Origin: Planctomycetota bacterium
Lineage (GTDB): Bacteria; Planctomycetota; UBA1135; GCA-002686595
DNA length: 64,000 nucleotides
Reading direction: 5' to 3'
NCBI GenBank assembly: GCA_028278425.1
Contig: JANQEJ010000284.1
Span: forward strand, 1-64,000
Shown here: in pieces, positions 27,056 to 35,203 of the stretch
Layout: the number at the start of each line of letters is the position of its first letter
How positions within the stretch are numbered: position 1 is the first letter of the stretch
Notes under the pieces: generated by a model
What the model was told of the DNA's origin: nothing
What the model saw: only the letters and a program-made list of their open reading frames with translations
The model's database searches: none
Translations under genes and position numbers: made by a program

Positions 27056-27826
27056 TTGTGCGGTCATCATCGTGGTGTACGACAGAGGGCTGTGAGGACG
27101 CGCAGACATGGACCGACGGGAGGGAGTCCCAACCCAGGGCGTTGCAGCGATGACTTGATCGTCAGTGTCCGGTCGCGTGACGGCGTGTGGAGCCATGGCG
27201 GAAGGGCACCGTACACGAACATCGGAATCGCCTTGGTGGAGTTCCCGATAGCGGTGGCGCCGAACTATGTCTTGGCCGAGCGCGTGGCGTTGGTCTTTTC
27301 GAGCACCGATCTGGCCCCACTCACCGTTCACGGTCGGGTGCTGTCTGCAGGGCAGGACGAACACGGGCGCCACTACCTCTTTGAACTGAGCGCCCAGGGT
27401 GAGGAAACGTTGCTCGCTCGCAGCCGGCAGGCCTTTCGCGTTCGCCCTATCGCTCGCTCGCCGATACACGTCACGCTGCACGGGCAGCAGAGCCAGCACA
27501 CGGCAACAGGCACGATGGAGGACATCTCGCTGTCCGGCATTGGGATACTGCTTGCGCTTGCGGCGGAACAGAAGCTCTACAGCGACTGGTCGGTCGATCT
27601 GTCTTTTCCCCTACCGGGAGACCCAGCGCCAGTCGAGCTAGCGGGACTCGTGCGCCATCGGCGTATGCATGGCGGACAGATCCGATATGGCATTGAGTTC
27701 GACGCGCAGCGCAGTCCCGACTTCAGGGCCCAGACTCAGAAGGTCAACGCCTATGTCCTTCAACGGCAACGCGAGACCATGCAGCAGCTCAGAGCCGCAC
27801 GAGACCAGCACACGCCGGACCCGTAA
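27056..27826 (+). CDS. PilZ-domain protein (probable c-di-GMP receptor)
   Basis: The product (up to 256 residues) has a PilZ domain in its second half. The c-di-GMP-binding arginines fit RQAFRVRP (about residue 127) and the downstream D-x-S-x-x-G motif is EDISLSGIG; VELAGLVRHRRMHGGQIRYG and GIEFD complete the barrel. The first half resembles a YcgR-type N-terminal domain. The start is uncertain: the frame opens with TTG 27056, but TTG 27155 or a nearby codon would begin closer to the folded part (LIVSVRSRDG). It should act in c-di-GMP control of motility or surface behaviour. The gene sits in a small decayed island with less GC-biased codons than its neighbours, which suggests transfer or relaxed selection. 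Confidence 0.7.
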   Translation: MCGHHRGVRQRAVRTRRHGPTGGSPNPGRCSDDLIVSVRSRDGVWSHGGRAPYTNIGIALVEFPIAVAPNYVLAERVALVFSSTDLAPLTVHGRVLSAGQDEHGRHYLFELSAQGEETLLARSRQAFRVRPIARSPIHVTLHGQQSQHTATGTMEDISLSGIGILLALAAEQKLYSDWSVDLSFPLPGDPAPVELAGLVRHRRMHGGQIRYGIEFDAQRSPDFRAQTQKVNAYVLQRQRETMQQLRAARDQHTPDP

Positions 27827-27855
27827 TCCGTTGACAGGCGCCGCTAATTCGTTGT

Positions 27856-28077
27856 GACATCCGGCTGGAAGTGCAGTCGACGGCGCAGGATCTGCTGGAG
27901 CAGGAAGTGACCGAGCACCTGGGCCGACGGCGCTACGAGCGACAGGGATCGGAGAAGAAGGGGTACCGAAACGGCTGCGGCAAGTCGCGCAAGGTGTCGC
28001 TTTCCTGCGGCACGATCGAGGTCCGCCGCCGCCGAGCGCGCGACCTGGAAGAGCGTTTCGAGAGCCGGATCCTGCCA
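27856..28077 (+). pseudogene. IS256-family (mutator type) transposase fragment, N-terminal part only
   Basis: The translated stretch AQDLLEQEVTEHLGRRRYER, GYRNGCGKSRKVSLSCG and EVRRRRARDLEERFESRILP matches the conserved N-terminal region of IS256-family transposases. It covers about 75 residues of a protein that is normally near 400, lacks the DDE catalytic core and runs into an unrelated terminator sequence at 28077. No Met start precedes it; a GTG at 27871 lies inside the homology. It is therefore a relic, marking an old insertion in this island. Confidence 0.75.
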
Positions 28078-28114
28078 AGAAAGGAGCCCACCACCTGACG
28101 CGGCGGCGGGCTCC
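28077..28114 (-). terminator. Rho-independent terminator for the secreted paralogue copy 3
   Basis: Read on the minus strand, GGAGCCC (28114-28108) pairs with GGGCTCC (28089-28083), and inner bases CCGCC/GGTGG extend the stem with one wobble pair. It is followed directly by TTTCTT (28082-28077). It lies 24 bases after the stop of the gene ending at 28138. Confidence 0.6.
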
Positions 28115-28137
28115 CTGCCCTGGATGCCTCCCTGGGG

Positions 28138-29781
28138 CTAGGGGCAGTCGGAGATGGCGTCGCCGAGGCGGACCCGCAGACCGTTGGTCAGGTTCGCAAG
28201 CCCGGCGAACGGACCGCCGAGCTCGAAGCCGGCGCCTTGGAAGTTGGCGTGCGTGCCCTCGAAGGACGGTGAGCTCGGCACCGCGAAGTTGTAGGTCGCC
28301 ACGCCGGACCCGTCGGTCGTCGTCATCGCGAACACGAACGCTCCGGAGCCGATGCTCCCGGCGAACCATTGCGTGCAGCTTCCGCCGAGGGCCACGCTGC
28401 CGTCCGCCGAAGCGGCCACGACGAGGTGCGGCTGGCTCGGGTCGTTGCCGGAGGACTCCAAACCGAAGTTCGGGTTGCCGAGCGTCGCCTGCGGCGGGGA
28501 GCCGATGGCGTACAGCAGCGGGAAGTCACCGGAGGCGCAGCCGTCGCCGAGATAGACGTTGTAGAGCCCCTGCGGCGTCGAGGTACTGACCGAGAGCGTG
28601 CCCGTGCCGCCGAGACCGCCGGCGAACTGCACGAGGTCGGCCGAGGCGGTGACCGGCGCGGCGTCGCTGTCGAACCAGAAGTTGTAGATCGTGTTCCACC
28701 GGAGCGGGTTGCCCGTGGTCGAGAAGTCGATCGACGTCCCGTTGACCGCGATGTTCCAGTCGTTGACCGCCTCGTCGTCGATGTCGCTGAAGCCGGCGTT
28801 CAGCACGCGCGCGTCGGGGCACACCGGGATCGAGAAGGACTCGATGCCGCTGTAGTTGTCGCGGTTCTGGACCGCGTACTCGTAGCGGTAGAGCCCCTCG
28901 ACCGGGCCGGTGACCTTCACCCCGACGTAGATGCGGCCGTCGTCGTTGCCGTTCTTGACCGACGTGACCGTCGCCCCGGACCAGCGGTTCAGGACGGAGC
29001 CGTTGGCGAACGTGCTCGTCGAAGGCGTGCTCCACTTGTTCCCGTTCCAGCTCGGGTTGAACTTCCGGCTGCCCCAGTTGTTCTCGCGCTCGAGCTCCGG
29101 CTCGCCGCGGATGACGTAGTAGCCCTGGTAGTAGAAGTCCCCGGAAACCAGGAACTCGGAGTCAGGGATGTTGATCCGGTGGCCCACCGGGAGCAGCGCC
29201 TGGGCCATCGGAACGGTCAGGCTGCGGACGCCGTCGCAGTCCTGCGGCGGCGAGACCGCCGGCTCGCCCATGTCGAAGTGCGAGCAGAACCTGCTCCATT
29301 CGCCGAGCCAGGGGTCGATCTCCTGCGGCGGAGCGAGCCAGTAGTTGTCCCCGTTGTTCGTGATCCCGTAGGTGTCCGAACAGCCGAGGCCCAGCACGTC
29401 GCCGCCGCCGAAGGGGGGCTCCTGGCAGGTGTCGCAGAAGTTGTCGGTCAGCGCGAAGAAGCCGTGCTTGACGAAGCTGTAGTCGGAGATCTGCTGGAAG
29501 CGACCGTTGCTCTCGCGCACGACGAGGAACGCGATGAACGGGTGATCCTCTTGCATCGGCGCTTCCCACGGGACCTTGACCGAGCCCTTGTTGCAGGACG
29601 TCGTCGCCATCGCCACGCCGCTCACTCCGTTGGGAAAGGCGCCCATCCGGTCCATCGCCGAGATCAGATCCATCTTGGCGAGAGAAACGTCGGTTCCGGG
29701 GATCTCGTTCGCCTGTGCAAACGCGACGTCGCCGAGCGCAACGGTGGCTACGAAGGCAGCAAGTGAAGCCAGCCTGATCAT
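28138..29781 (-). CDS. Secreted protein of the three-member paralogous family, copy 3
   Basis: The 547-residue protein starts MIRLASLAAFVATVALGDVAFAQA, a clear signal peptide; ATG 29781 is chosen for that reason rather than the longer open frame. It shares with copies 1 and 2 the blocks QEDHPFIAFLVVRESNGR, NFCDTCQEPPFGGGDVLGL, NNGDNYWLAP, DPWLGEWSRFCSHFDMG, NGNDDGRIYVGVKVTGP, NFWFDSDAAPV and LTNGLRVRLGDAISDCP. The last block differs from IPGCP in the others. It is separated from copies 1 and 2 by the antiporter gene and the decayed island, so the array was probably split or formed by non-tandem duplication. Function is unknown. A terminator follows at 28114-28077. Confidence 0.75.
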   Translation of the reverse strand: MIRLASLAAFVATVALGDVAFAQANEIPGTDVSLAKMDLISAMDRMGAFPNGVSGVAMATTSCNKGSVKVPWEAPMQEDHPFIAFLVVRESNGRFQQISDYSFVKHGFFALTDNFCDTCQEPPFGGGDVLGLGCSDTYGITNNGDNYWLAPPQEIDPWLGEWSRFCSHFDMGEPAVSPPQDCDGVRSLTVPMAQALLPVGHRINIPDSEFLVSGDFYYQGYYVIRGEPELERENNWGSRKFNPSWNGNKWSTPSTSTFANGSVLNRWSGATVTSVKNGNDDGRIYVGVKVTGPVEGLYRYEYAVQNRDNYSGIESFSIPVCPDARVLNAGFSDIDDEAVNDWNIAVNGTSIDFSTTGNPLRWNTIYNFWFDSDAAPVTASADLVQFAGGLGGTGTLSVSTSTPQGLYNVYLGDGCASGDFPLLYAIGSPPQATLGNPNFGLESSGNDPSQPHLVVAASADGSVALGGSCTQWFAGSIGSGAFVFAMTTTDGSGVATYNFAVPSSPSFEGTHANFQGAGFELGGPFAGLANLTNGLRVRLGDAISDCP

Positions 29782-29927
29782 GAGGAAGTTCTTTCCGAGA
29801 TGGGGCCAGGGGGGGCCGGGAGCGATGAGGACCACGGGGGGGGTGACTCATTGCAACCGGGGCCACCAGGGCGAGCAAGGCGGAAACCTCGGATCGACCG
29901 TATGGAGAGAGTGAAGCAACCCTCATC

Positions 29928-31388
29928 ATGAGGATCGTGAGGCTCGCCTGGCCGTTCCGCCCGTTCGGGCTCGCCGGACTCCTCCTCGCCGCGTGCGCCG
30001 CTCCACGGGACCTTCCGGTGGAACACGTCATTACGTTCGACGGGGAAGGCGACCCGGTGGTTCCGCGCGAAGGCGTGCTGCGTCACGTTTCGTCGTTCCG
30101 GCGCGCCGAGCGCGAGGAGTACCACGACCACGTCGAGCTCATGCTCGAAGCCATGCTGGCGGGCGCGCCGCGGGCTCCGGACGGCCGCCGCCGCGTGCTG
30201 ATCTTCCTGCACGGCGGCCTGAACCGGCTGAACTATTCCTCCGGTCGCTCCACCGAGCTGCGCGATCCGATCCTCGTGGACGGGTCCTGGCCGATCTTCC
30301 TGCAGTGGGACTCGTCGCTGCTCTCGTCCTACGCGGACCATCTGTTCTTCGTGCGCCAGGGGGAGGACTGGGGCGGCTTCGGCGTGCCGCTCTTCCCCCT
30401 CTACCTCGCCGGCGATCTCGGGCGTGGCATCGCCAACCTGCCGCTCGTCGCGGTGTCGCAGTCGAGCTCGTTCTTCAAGAGCCTGCCGGGCATCCTGGTC
30501 GGCGAGCAGCGGGCGATGGGCCGCGTGCTGGACCGTCTGGGCCTGCCGGATCCTTCCGGGCTCTTCGCGGAGGCGGGGGAGACGGCCGAGTTCGACCCGG
30601 TCGACGCGGAGGGCGAAGTGGTCCCGATCGACATCTGGGTCGGCGAGGACACGCAGTCCGGGCTCGGGTTCACGCTCGACCTCCTGTCCCGCACGGTGAC
30701 GTATCCGATCAAGCTCCTCCAGGAACCCTTCCTCGCGGGCGTCGGTCCTCCGGCCTGGGACATCATGCAGCGGCGCGTGTACCTGCTCTTCCATTCGGAG
30801 CGCGAGTTCCGCTCCGGCCTCGCGCGGCCTAGCGTGCGCGGGTTGCCCCATTTCCTTCGCCGGCTGCGCGAGGTTCAGGAGAGCGAGGGCCTCGAGATCA
30901 CGCTGGTCGCGCACAGCATGGGGACCATCGTCGCCAACGAGATCCTCCGCGCGGAACCGCGGCTCGAGATCGACGCGATCGTCTACATGGCCGCCGCGTG
31001 CAGCCTGCGCCAGTACGAGTCCACCGTCTTCCCCTACCTGCACGACAACCCGCGGACGGAGATGTACCACTTGACGCTGCACCCCAAGGGCGAGGTGCGC
31101 GAAAAGCAGATCCTCGACCTGACCACGCGCGGCTCGCTCCTGGTGTGGGTCGACGGTTTCCTCGCCCGGCCGCTCACGCCCCTGGACCGCGTCGCCGGCA
31201 ACTTCAGCAACCTGGTCCTCGCCGTCCACCGGATCCCCGACGACCTCCGCCCGCGCATCCACGTCAAGGCCTTCCCCACCGGCGGCGGCGCCCCCGCCGA
31301 GGCGCCGACGAAGCACGCGCACTTCACCGAGCGGGAGTTCTGGACGGAGGAGTTCCGGGAGAACCCGCCGCCGGCGCTGGATCTCTGA
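29928..31388 (+). CDS. Lipoprotein with alpha/beta-hydrolase fold
   Basis: The 486-residue protein begins MRIVRLAWPFRPFGLAGLLLAAC, a lipoprotein signal ending at Cys23. The early strand RRRVLIFLHGGLNRL supplies an oxyanion-hole-type HGG, and the nucleophile elbow is VAHSMGTIVANEIL (about residues 325-338), the G-x-S-x-G variant A-H-S-M-G. Later stretches (DAIVYMAAACSL, PYLHDNPRTEMYHLTLHP) could supply the acid and His. It is probably an esterase or lipase-like enzyme at the cell envelope; the substrate is unknown. It diverges from paralogue copy 3 across 146 bases that include two long G-runs. Confidence 0.75.
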   Translation: MRIVRLAWPFRPFGLAGLLLAACAAPRDLPVEHVITFDGEGDPVVPREGVLRHVSSFRRAEREEYHDHVELMLEAMLAGAPRAPDGRRRVLIFLHGGLNRLNYSSGRSTELRDPILVDGSWPIFLQWDSSLLSSYADHLFFVRQGEDWGGFGVPLFPLYLAGDLGRGIANLPLVAVSQSSSFFKSLPGILVGEQRAMGRVLDRLGLPDPSGLFAEAGETAEFDPVDAEGEVVPIDIWVGEDTQSGLGFTLDLLSRTVTYPIKLLQEPFLAGVGPPAWDIMQRRVYLLFHSEREFRSGLARPSVRGLPHFLRRLREVQESEGLEITLVAHSMGTIVANEILRAEPRLEIDAIVYMAAACSLRQYESTVFPYLHDNPRTEMYHLTLHPKGEVREKQILDLTTRGSLLVWVDGFLARPLTPLDRVAGNFSNLVLAVHRIPDDLRPRIHVKAFPTGGGAPAEAPTKHAHFTEREFWTEEFRENPPPALDL

Positions 31389-31548
31389 TCCCCCCGCCTT
31401 TTTTGGCCGTAGAATCCCCATTTTCTGGCAGGAGGGCCGGGGCGGCGTACATCCAGGACGCAGGGTCCGCGGGGCGGCGACGGTTTCCCGACTTTCCCGC
31501 GCATCTCCGCCCCCGCCGAGTACATCTCGAGACGGAGAAGCCTCCGCC

Positions 31549-32328
31549 ATGGCTCGAATCTCAAAGACCCGGAAAATCGCGCTCTCCGCACGCGCGTTCT
31601 CCGCAACGGAGCAGCCGGTCTTCGAGGTGCTCCGGGATCTCAGCGGGTCGAAGCTTCCCGAGCCGGCGGGCACCTTCGGGATGGAGCTCCTCCTCGGAAC
31701 GGAGCTCTTGGAGCGCGTCGACCGCGAGACGCCCATCGACAGCCTGCAGGTCGGGAACGACGTCTACCACTTCCGGCGTGCGTTCGCGCAACGACTCCTC
31801 CCGGTCGGGGGCGGCTTCGAGTACTCGCTCGAGGGGTTCAAGCCGGACATCCGCGCGACGGCGCTCACCAAGGAGCTGGCGTTCCGCCGTTGGAAGGGCG
31901 AGTTTCACCAGCACTTCCAGAACCTCCTGAGCCTTCATTCCCACGCGCCGGAGGACACCTCGGACGCGGAGTGGAACGAGCTCCAGGAGAGCGTCGACGT
32001 CGACCGCTACCTCGACGAGAGCCCGGTGTGGGTCTCCCTCGTCGGCCGCATCGTCAAGCGGACGCCCACCGCCTTCTCCGTGCAGTGGGAGGCCGCCGAG
32101 GAAGTCGAATGGGTGGATCCGTTCGAGGCGCCCGGCGTCTTCGTCACCTTCGCCGAGGGCGAGCGTTTCGAGGCCGCCACGCTGCGCATCCCGGCGACCT
32201 GGGACCTGATCGAGATCGGCTCCTGCCATAGGCTCCCGGCCGAGGACGTGCTGGAAGACGACGAGCTGGCCGAGATCCTGCGCTCGACGCCGGGAAGCCG
32301 CCCCACATCGGGCGAAGCCTCCGCGTGA
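31549..32328 (+). CDS. Unrecognised protein coupled to a metallo-beta-lactamase-fold partner
   Basis: I do not recognise this 259-residue soluble protein. It has no signal peptide or membrane helix. The middle is charged and helical (TKELAFRRWKGEFHQHFQNL, then HSHAPEDTSDAEWNEL), and the C-terminal half looks like a small beta domain (VSLVGRIVKRTPTAFSVQWE, GVFVTFAEGERFEAATLRIP). It ends in an acidic tail. The four-base GTGA overlap with the next gene shows that the two proteins are made together. A run of 160 bases precedes it, including TTTTTTGG and TAGAAT at about 31400-31414, where a promoter may lie. The role is unknown; see the finding on this pair. Confidence 0.65.
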   Translation: MARISKTRKIALSARAFSATEQPVFEVLRDLSGSKLPEPAGTFGMELLLGTELLERVDRETPIDSLQVGNDVYHFRRAFAQRLLPVGGGFEYSLEGFKPDIRATALTKELAFRRWKGEFHQHFQNLLSLHSHAPEDTSDAEWNELQESVDVDRYLDESPVWVSLVGRIVKRTPTAFSVQWEAAEEVEWVDPFEAPGVFVTFAEGERFEAATLRIPATWDLIEIGSCHRLPAEDVLEDDELAEILRSTPGSRPTSGEASA

Positions 32329-33407
32329 CCGCGATCCTCGCGAGCTGCTACCTGCTCGACGTGGGACAGGGGACGGCCAACGTCATCCTGCTTCCCCACC
32401 GGCGCGCCATCGTGATCGACGGCGGACCCGTGAGCCGCAAGTCCAACGCGGTCCCGATGGCGCTGCTCGCCCGCCACCGGACGCAGCGCATCGAGCGGCT
32501 CGTCATCTCCCACAACGACGCCGACCACTCCCGCGGCGCCGTTCCGATCCTGAACGCCTACCGCGACGACGTGGGTCTGGTCTATTGGCTCGAGGACCGC
32601 GACCTGTCCGACATCGACTGGCTGCAGCGTTTCCGGGGCACCTTCGACAAGCCGGCGGAAGCGCGGAGGTACTTCCAACGGAAGTTCCGGCGCCTGGAAA
32701 CGGACGAGGGGCGGCAAGCGATCTGGAACGACGCCGAGCTCGGACTGGAGCTCAACCTGCTGTACCCCGGCTTCGGCGACAACGTCGAGGCGAAGGGCGA
32801 GGGCGAGCCCAACGCCACGAGCGCCGTCGTCGAGCTGCGCGCGACGGGCGGCAACGTTCTGTTCCCCGGCGACGCGACGATGGAGGCCTTCGAGACCATC
32901 CACTCCCAGCTCGGCCGCCTCGAGTGCGACGTGCTCGCGGCGGCCCACCACGGCGGCAAGCTGGCCGACTGGCCGGACGACTCCGACGGGGACGGGGAGC
33001 GGGAGGACCTCGAGCGGTTGTTCGGCGAGTACGTCTCCTGCAGCCAGGTGGCCGTGATGTCGGTCAGCACGAAGAACGGCCACGGGCATCCCCGCGAGGC
33101 CTACGTGAAGGCTGCGCGAGCGGCGGGTGCGAGCGTGATGTGTACGCAGATCACCGGCCGCCGGTGTTGCACCGAGGCGTCCAAGGTCTTTGGGCTCGGA
33201 CGCGGGCTCCTGCCGTCGAAGCGCTACGAGCGGGTCAAGTCGCGCACCCACATCGAGCGCACGAGCGGCGACTTCGTCGGCTGCGCCGGGACGGTGAAGG
33301 CGCTCCTCCACGAAGACCACGTCCACGTCGACGGGATGGACGCGCACGCGGCCGCCGTCGATCGCTTCGCGCGCACCGCCGACGGCGAGCCTATTTGCCG
33401 CCCCTAG
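32325..33407 (+). CDS. ComEC-like metallo-beta-lactamase-fold hydrolase
   Basis: The 360-residue protein has the MBL fold of the ComEC/Rec2-related soluble group. It starts LLDVGQGTANVILLPHRRAI and continues VIDGG, then the metal motif SHNDADHSRG (H-x-D-x-D-H), VLFPGDATMEAF and AAHHGGKL. The second half has an unfamiliar extension with cysteines (VSCSQVAVMSVS, SVMCTQITGRRCC). Related proteins in known systems act as nucleases or effector enzymes, for example the MBL component of some Avs-type defence systems. No membrane part is present, so competence DNA uptake is unlikely. It starts at GTG 32325 inside the upstream gene's stop and ends 5 bases from a convergent gene. Confidence 0.8.
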   Translation: MTAILASCYLLDVGQGTANVILLPHRRAIVIDGGPVSRKSNAVPMALLARHRTQRIERLVISHNDADHSRGAVPILNAYRDDVGLVYWLEDRDLSDIDWLQRFRGTFDKPAEARRYFQRKFRRLETDEGRQAIWNDAELGLELNLLYPGFGDNVEAKGEGEPNATSAVVELRATGGNVLFPGDATMEAFETIHSQLGRLECDVLAAAHHGGKLADWPDDSDGDGEREDLERLFGEYVSCSQVAVMSVSTKNGHGHPREAYVKAARAAGASVMCTQITGRRCCTEASKVFGLGRGLLPSKRYERVKSRTHIERTSGDFVGCAGTVKALLHEDHVHVDGMDAHAAAVDRFARTADGEPICRP

Positions 33408-33411
33408 CGTC

Positions 33412-33729
33412 CTACTTCTTCAGCTTCCCCTCGATCACGACCTGCTCGCTCGAGTAGTAGAAGAAGCGCTGCGGGTTCCGGTCGAACTGGAACTTGATGT
33501 AGTCCTCGCCGACCTCGACGATCTTCCCGTCGGACACGTCGCCGCGCTTGGGTCTGTAAATCAGCTTGACCGGTCCCACGCCCGAGGTCGACTCGACCGC
33601 GAACTCCTGGTTGAGGTAACCCTGGAGCACCTCGCGATAGGTCTTGGCGTCGGAATCGGCGGCCTGTACGAACGCGAGCGCGGGGGGGATCAGGGCGAGG
33701 AACGCTGCCGGGATCAGGAGCTTCTTCAT
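33412..33729 (-). CDS. Small exported hypothetical protein
   Basis: The 105-residue protein has a signal peptide (MKKLLIPAAFLALIPPALAFVQA) and a mature part of about 80 residues with beta-strand character (GPVKLIYRPKRGDVSDGKIV, EDYIKFQFDRNPQRFFYYSSE). The pattern VEVGEDYIKFQ resembles small SH3-like barrels that planctomycetes export, but I cannot name a family. A ribosome site (AGAGAGAAG) lies upstream of ATG 33729. It converges with the MBL gene, ending 5 bases away. Confidence 0.6.
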   Translation of the reverse strand: MKKLLIPAAFLALIPPALAFVQAADSDAKTYREVLQGYLNQEFAVESTSGVGPVKLIYRPKRGDVSDGKIVEVGEDYIKFQFDRNPQRFFYYSSEQVVIEGKLKK

Positions 33730-33808
33730 GCTTCTCTCTCTTTCAAAATCGGGCGGGGACGGGCGGCGGAGACGACCGCGGCGTGGCGGGCTTCCCGCTG
33801 CCCGGATC

Positions 33809-34894
33809 TTAATCGCGCGTCGGTCCGCGCCCGCCGCGCCGGGCCTCCAAATAGGCCGCCAGCTCGGCGAGCAGGCGTACGTATTCCCGCGACCCCCTCT
33901 GCCTCGATCGCCCGACGAGCTCCAGCAGTCGTCGGTACACCCCGAGCGCCTGCTCGGTCACCGACGACATGCGGGTCTCGCACTCGCGCTCGATCGCGTC
34001 CCGCAGGCGGTCCCGGGCGGATCGCTCGAGTCGATCCACCGCGCCGTCCAGATAGCGCTCGACCTCCTGGCGGAGGTCATCGGGCAGCCGTGCGGCCGAC
34101 GCGCGAACGCAGTCGACGACCGCCTCGATCGCCTCGCGGGCGTCCTCTTCCCCCGGACGCGTGGAGGCTGCCGGCTCCTCCTCGGAACGGCGCAGCCGAG
34201 CCTCGCGCCCCCGCCGCCGGTAGACGCGCATGCCGAAGCGGTTCGCCAGACGGCGGATGTCCCGGTGGAGCTCGTCCGCCGCCGGTTCCGGGTCGGCCTT
34301 CAGCGCCCGAACGACCTCCTCGACGACGCGGTTCAAGACCTCGACGCGGTCTTCGTCGGAGGGAATGCGTTTGATGCGGAAGACGAGCTCGCACTCCGCC
34401 GCGCACGCTTCGAGGAGCCGCGCGCCTTCCTCGCGGTCGACCCAGTCGCGGACGGCTTCCGCCAATTCCGCGACGACCCCGGCCGGTATCCGGTCGCCCT
34501 CAGCCTCCCCGAGAATCGCGTCGACGAATTCCGCGCCGACGATTCGCGCGCCCTCCAAAGCGGCGCCCGTCAGGTCCGCATCCCGTAGATTCGCGCGGAC
34601 GAGCTCGGCGCGGCGCAGATCGGCCTTCCCCAGCTTGGCGCCGTTCAGGCTGGCGCGTGAGAGAAGCGCGCCCGTGAGGTCCGCTTCCGAGAGATCCGCT
34701 CCGCGGAGCGAGGCGCCGCGCAGGTCGGCACCGCGCAGGCTCACGCGGCGCAGGTCGGCGTCGTCCATCGCGGCGCGCGACAGGTCGACTCCTTCGAGGT
34801 CGAGCAAGGCCTCGCCGGCGGCGCGCGTTCGGTTCCATTCGCCGATCCCTTCCCGCCCTCCGCGGAGCAGCGTGACTGCCTCTTCTCTCCTCAT
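33809..34894 (-). CDS. Pentapeptide-repeat protein with long helical C-terminal region
   Basis: The 361-residue protein has about 17 pentapeptide repeats of the A(D/N)LxX type between residues about 40 and 130 (LRGADLRGASLRGADLSEAD, LSRASLNGAKLGKADLRRAE), which fold as a right-handed quadrilateral helix. The remaining 230 residues are strongly charged and helical (REAIEAVVDCV, ARLPDDLRQEVERYLDGAVDRL), with no recognised motif. A pentapeptide helix can mimic DNA or serve as a scaffold. ATG 34894 is chosen over the upstream TTG 34933 because it begins the compact N-terminus MRREEAVTLL. It has no visible partner, and its function is unknown. Confidence 0.8.
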   Translation of the reverse strand: MRREEAVTLLRGGREGIGEWNRTRAAGEALLDLEGVDLSRAAMDDADLRRVSLRGADLRGASLRGADLSEADLTGALLSRASLNGAKLGKADLRRAELVRANLRDADLTGAALEGARIVGAEFVDAILGEAEGDRIPAGVVAELAEAVRDWVDREEGARLLEACAAECELVFRIKRIPSDEDRVEVLNRVVEEVVRALKADPEPAADELHRDIRRLANRFGMRVYRRRGREARLRRSEEEPAASTRPGEEDAREAIEAVVDCVRASAARLPDDLRQEVERYLDGAVDRLERSARDRLRDAIERECETRMSSVTEQALGVYRRLLELVGRSRQRGSREYVRLLAELAAYLEARRGGRGPTRD

Positions 34895-34942
34895 CCAACC
34901 GCCCGACAACCGTATCGCCGGGTCCGGCGGCAAACCAGCGCG

Positions 34943-35203
34943 CTACCCCCCGCTCAACGCCTGCAGGATGTGGATCTCCTCGTCCGCCTTCACGCGCGCC
35001 TTCAGGTCGCGCGTCGGGCGCCCGCCGACGAAGACGTTCATGTGCTGGCGGACCTGATCCTGCTCGTCGACGATGCGGAAGCGGAGGCCGGGAAACCGAC
35101 GTTCCAGGTCGTCGATCACCGCTCCAAGGGTCGTTCCCTTCGCTTCCACCGAGGGACGGTCGCCGGTGTAGGAGTACAGGACGCTTCCGACGTGAACGAT
35201 CAC
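34943..35203 (-). CDS. MoaD/ThiS-family small sulfur-carrier-like protein
   Basis: The 86-residue protein has the beta-grasp pattern of MoaD/ThiS: SVEAKGTTLGAVIDDLERRF, FRIVDEQDQVRQHMNVFVGG, KADEEIHILQALSGG. The C-terminal Gly-Gly is the site normally activated as a thiocarboxylate, so sulfur transfer is plausible. It starts at GTG 35203, overlapping the stop of the BNR/WD40-like gene by 4 bases. Such coupling to a beta-propeller protein is not part of the classic molybdopterin or thiamine operons. The mogA gene is far away at 7.8 kb, so a molybdopterin role is uncertain. Confidence 0.85.
   Translation of the reverse strand: MIVHVGSVLYSYTGDRPSVEAKGTTLGAVIDDLERRFPGLRFRIVDEQDQVRQHMNVFVGGRPTRDLKARVKADEEIHILQALSGG

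Larger units (their letters stand above)
27827..28137. other. Intergenic stretch holding an IS256-type remnant and a terminator
   Basis: This stretch of 311 bases between the PilZ gene and secreted paralogue copy 3 contains a transposase fragment and a minus-strand terminator, both listed separately. I could not find the terminal inverted repeats expected of an intact insertion sequence. The first 25 bases after the PilZ stop hold two near-copies of AATYCGTTG (around 27832 and 27846). Confidence 0.5.

Noticed and set aside
27638-28369. Minus-strand frame across the PilZ 3' end and the IS256 relic
   Set aside because: It reads through terminator and transposase sequences in the wrong frame and has no protein features.
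34230-35057. Plus-strand frame antisense to the pentapeptide-repeat gene
   Set aside because: Its repeated Ser/Arg/Ala-rich pattern is the mirror of the pentapeptide DNA repeats, not a protein family.
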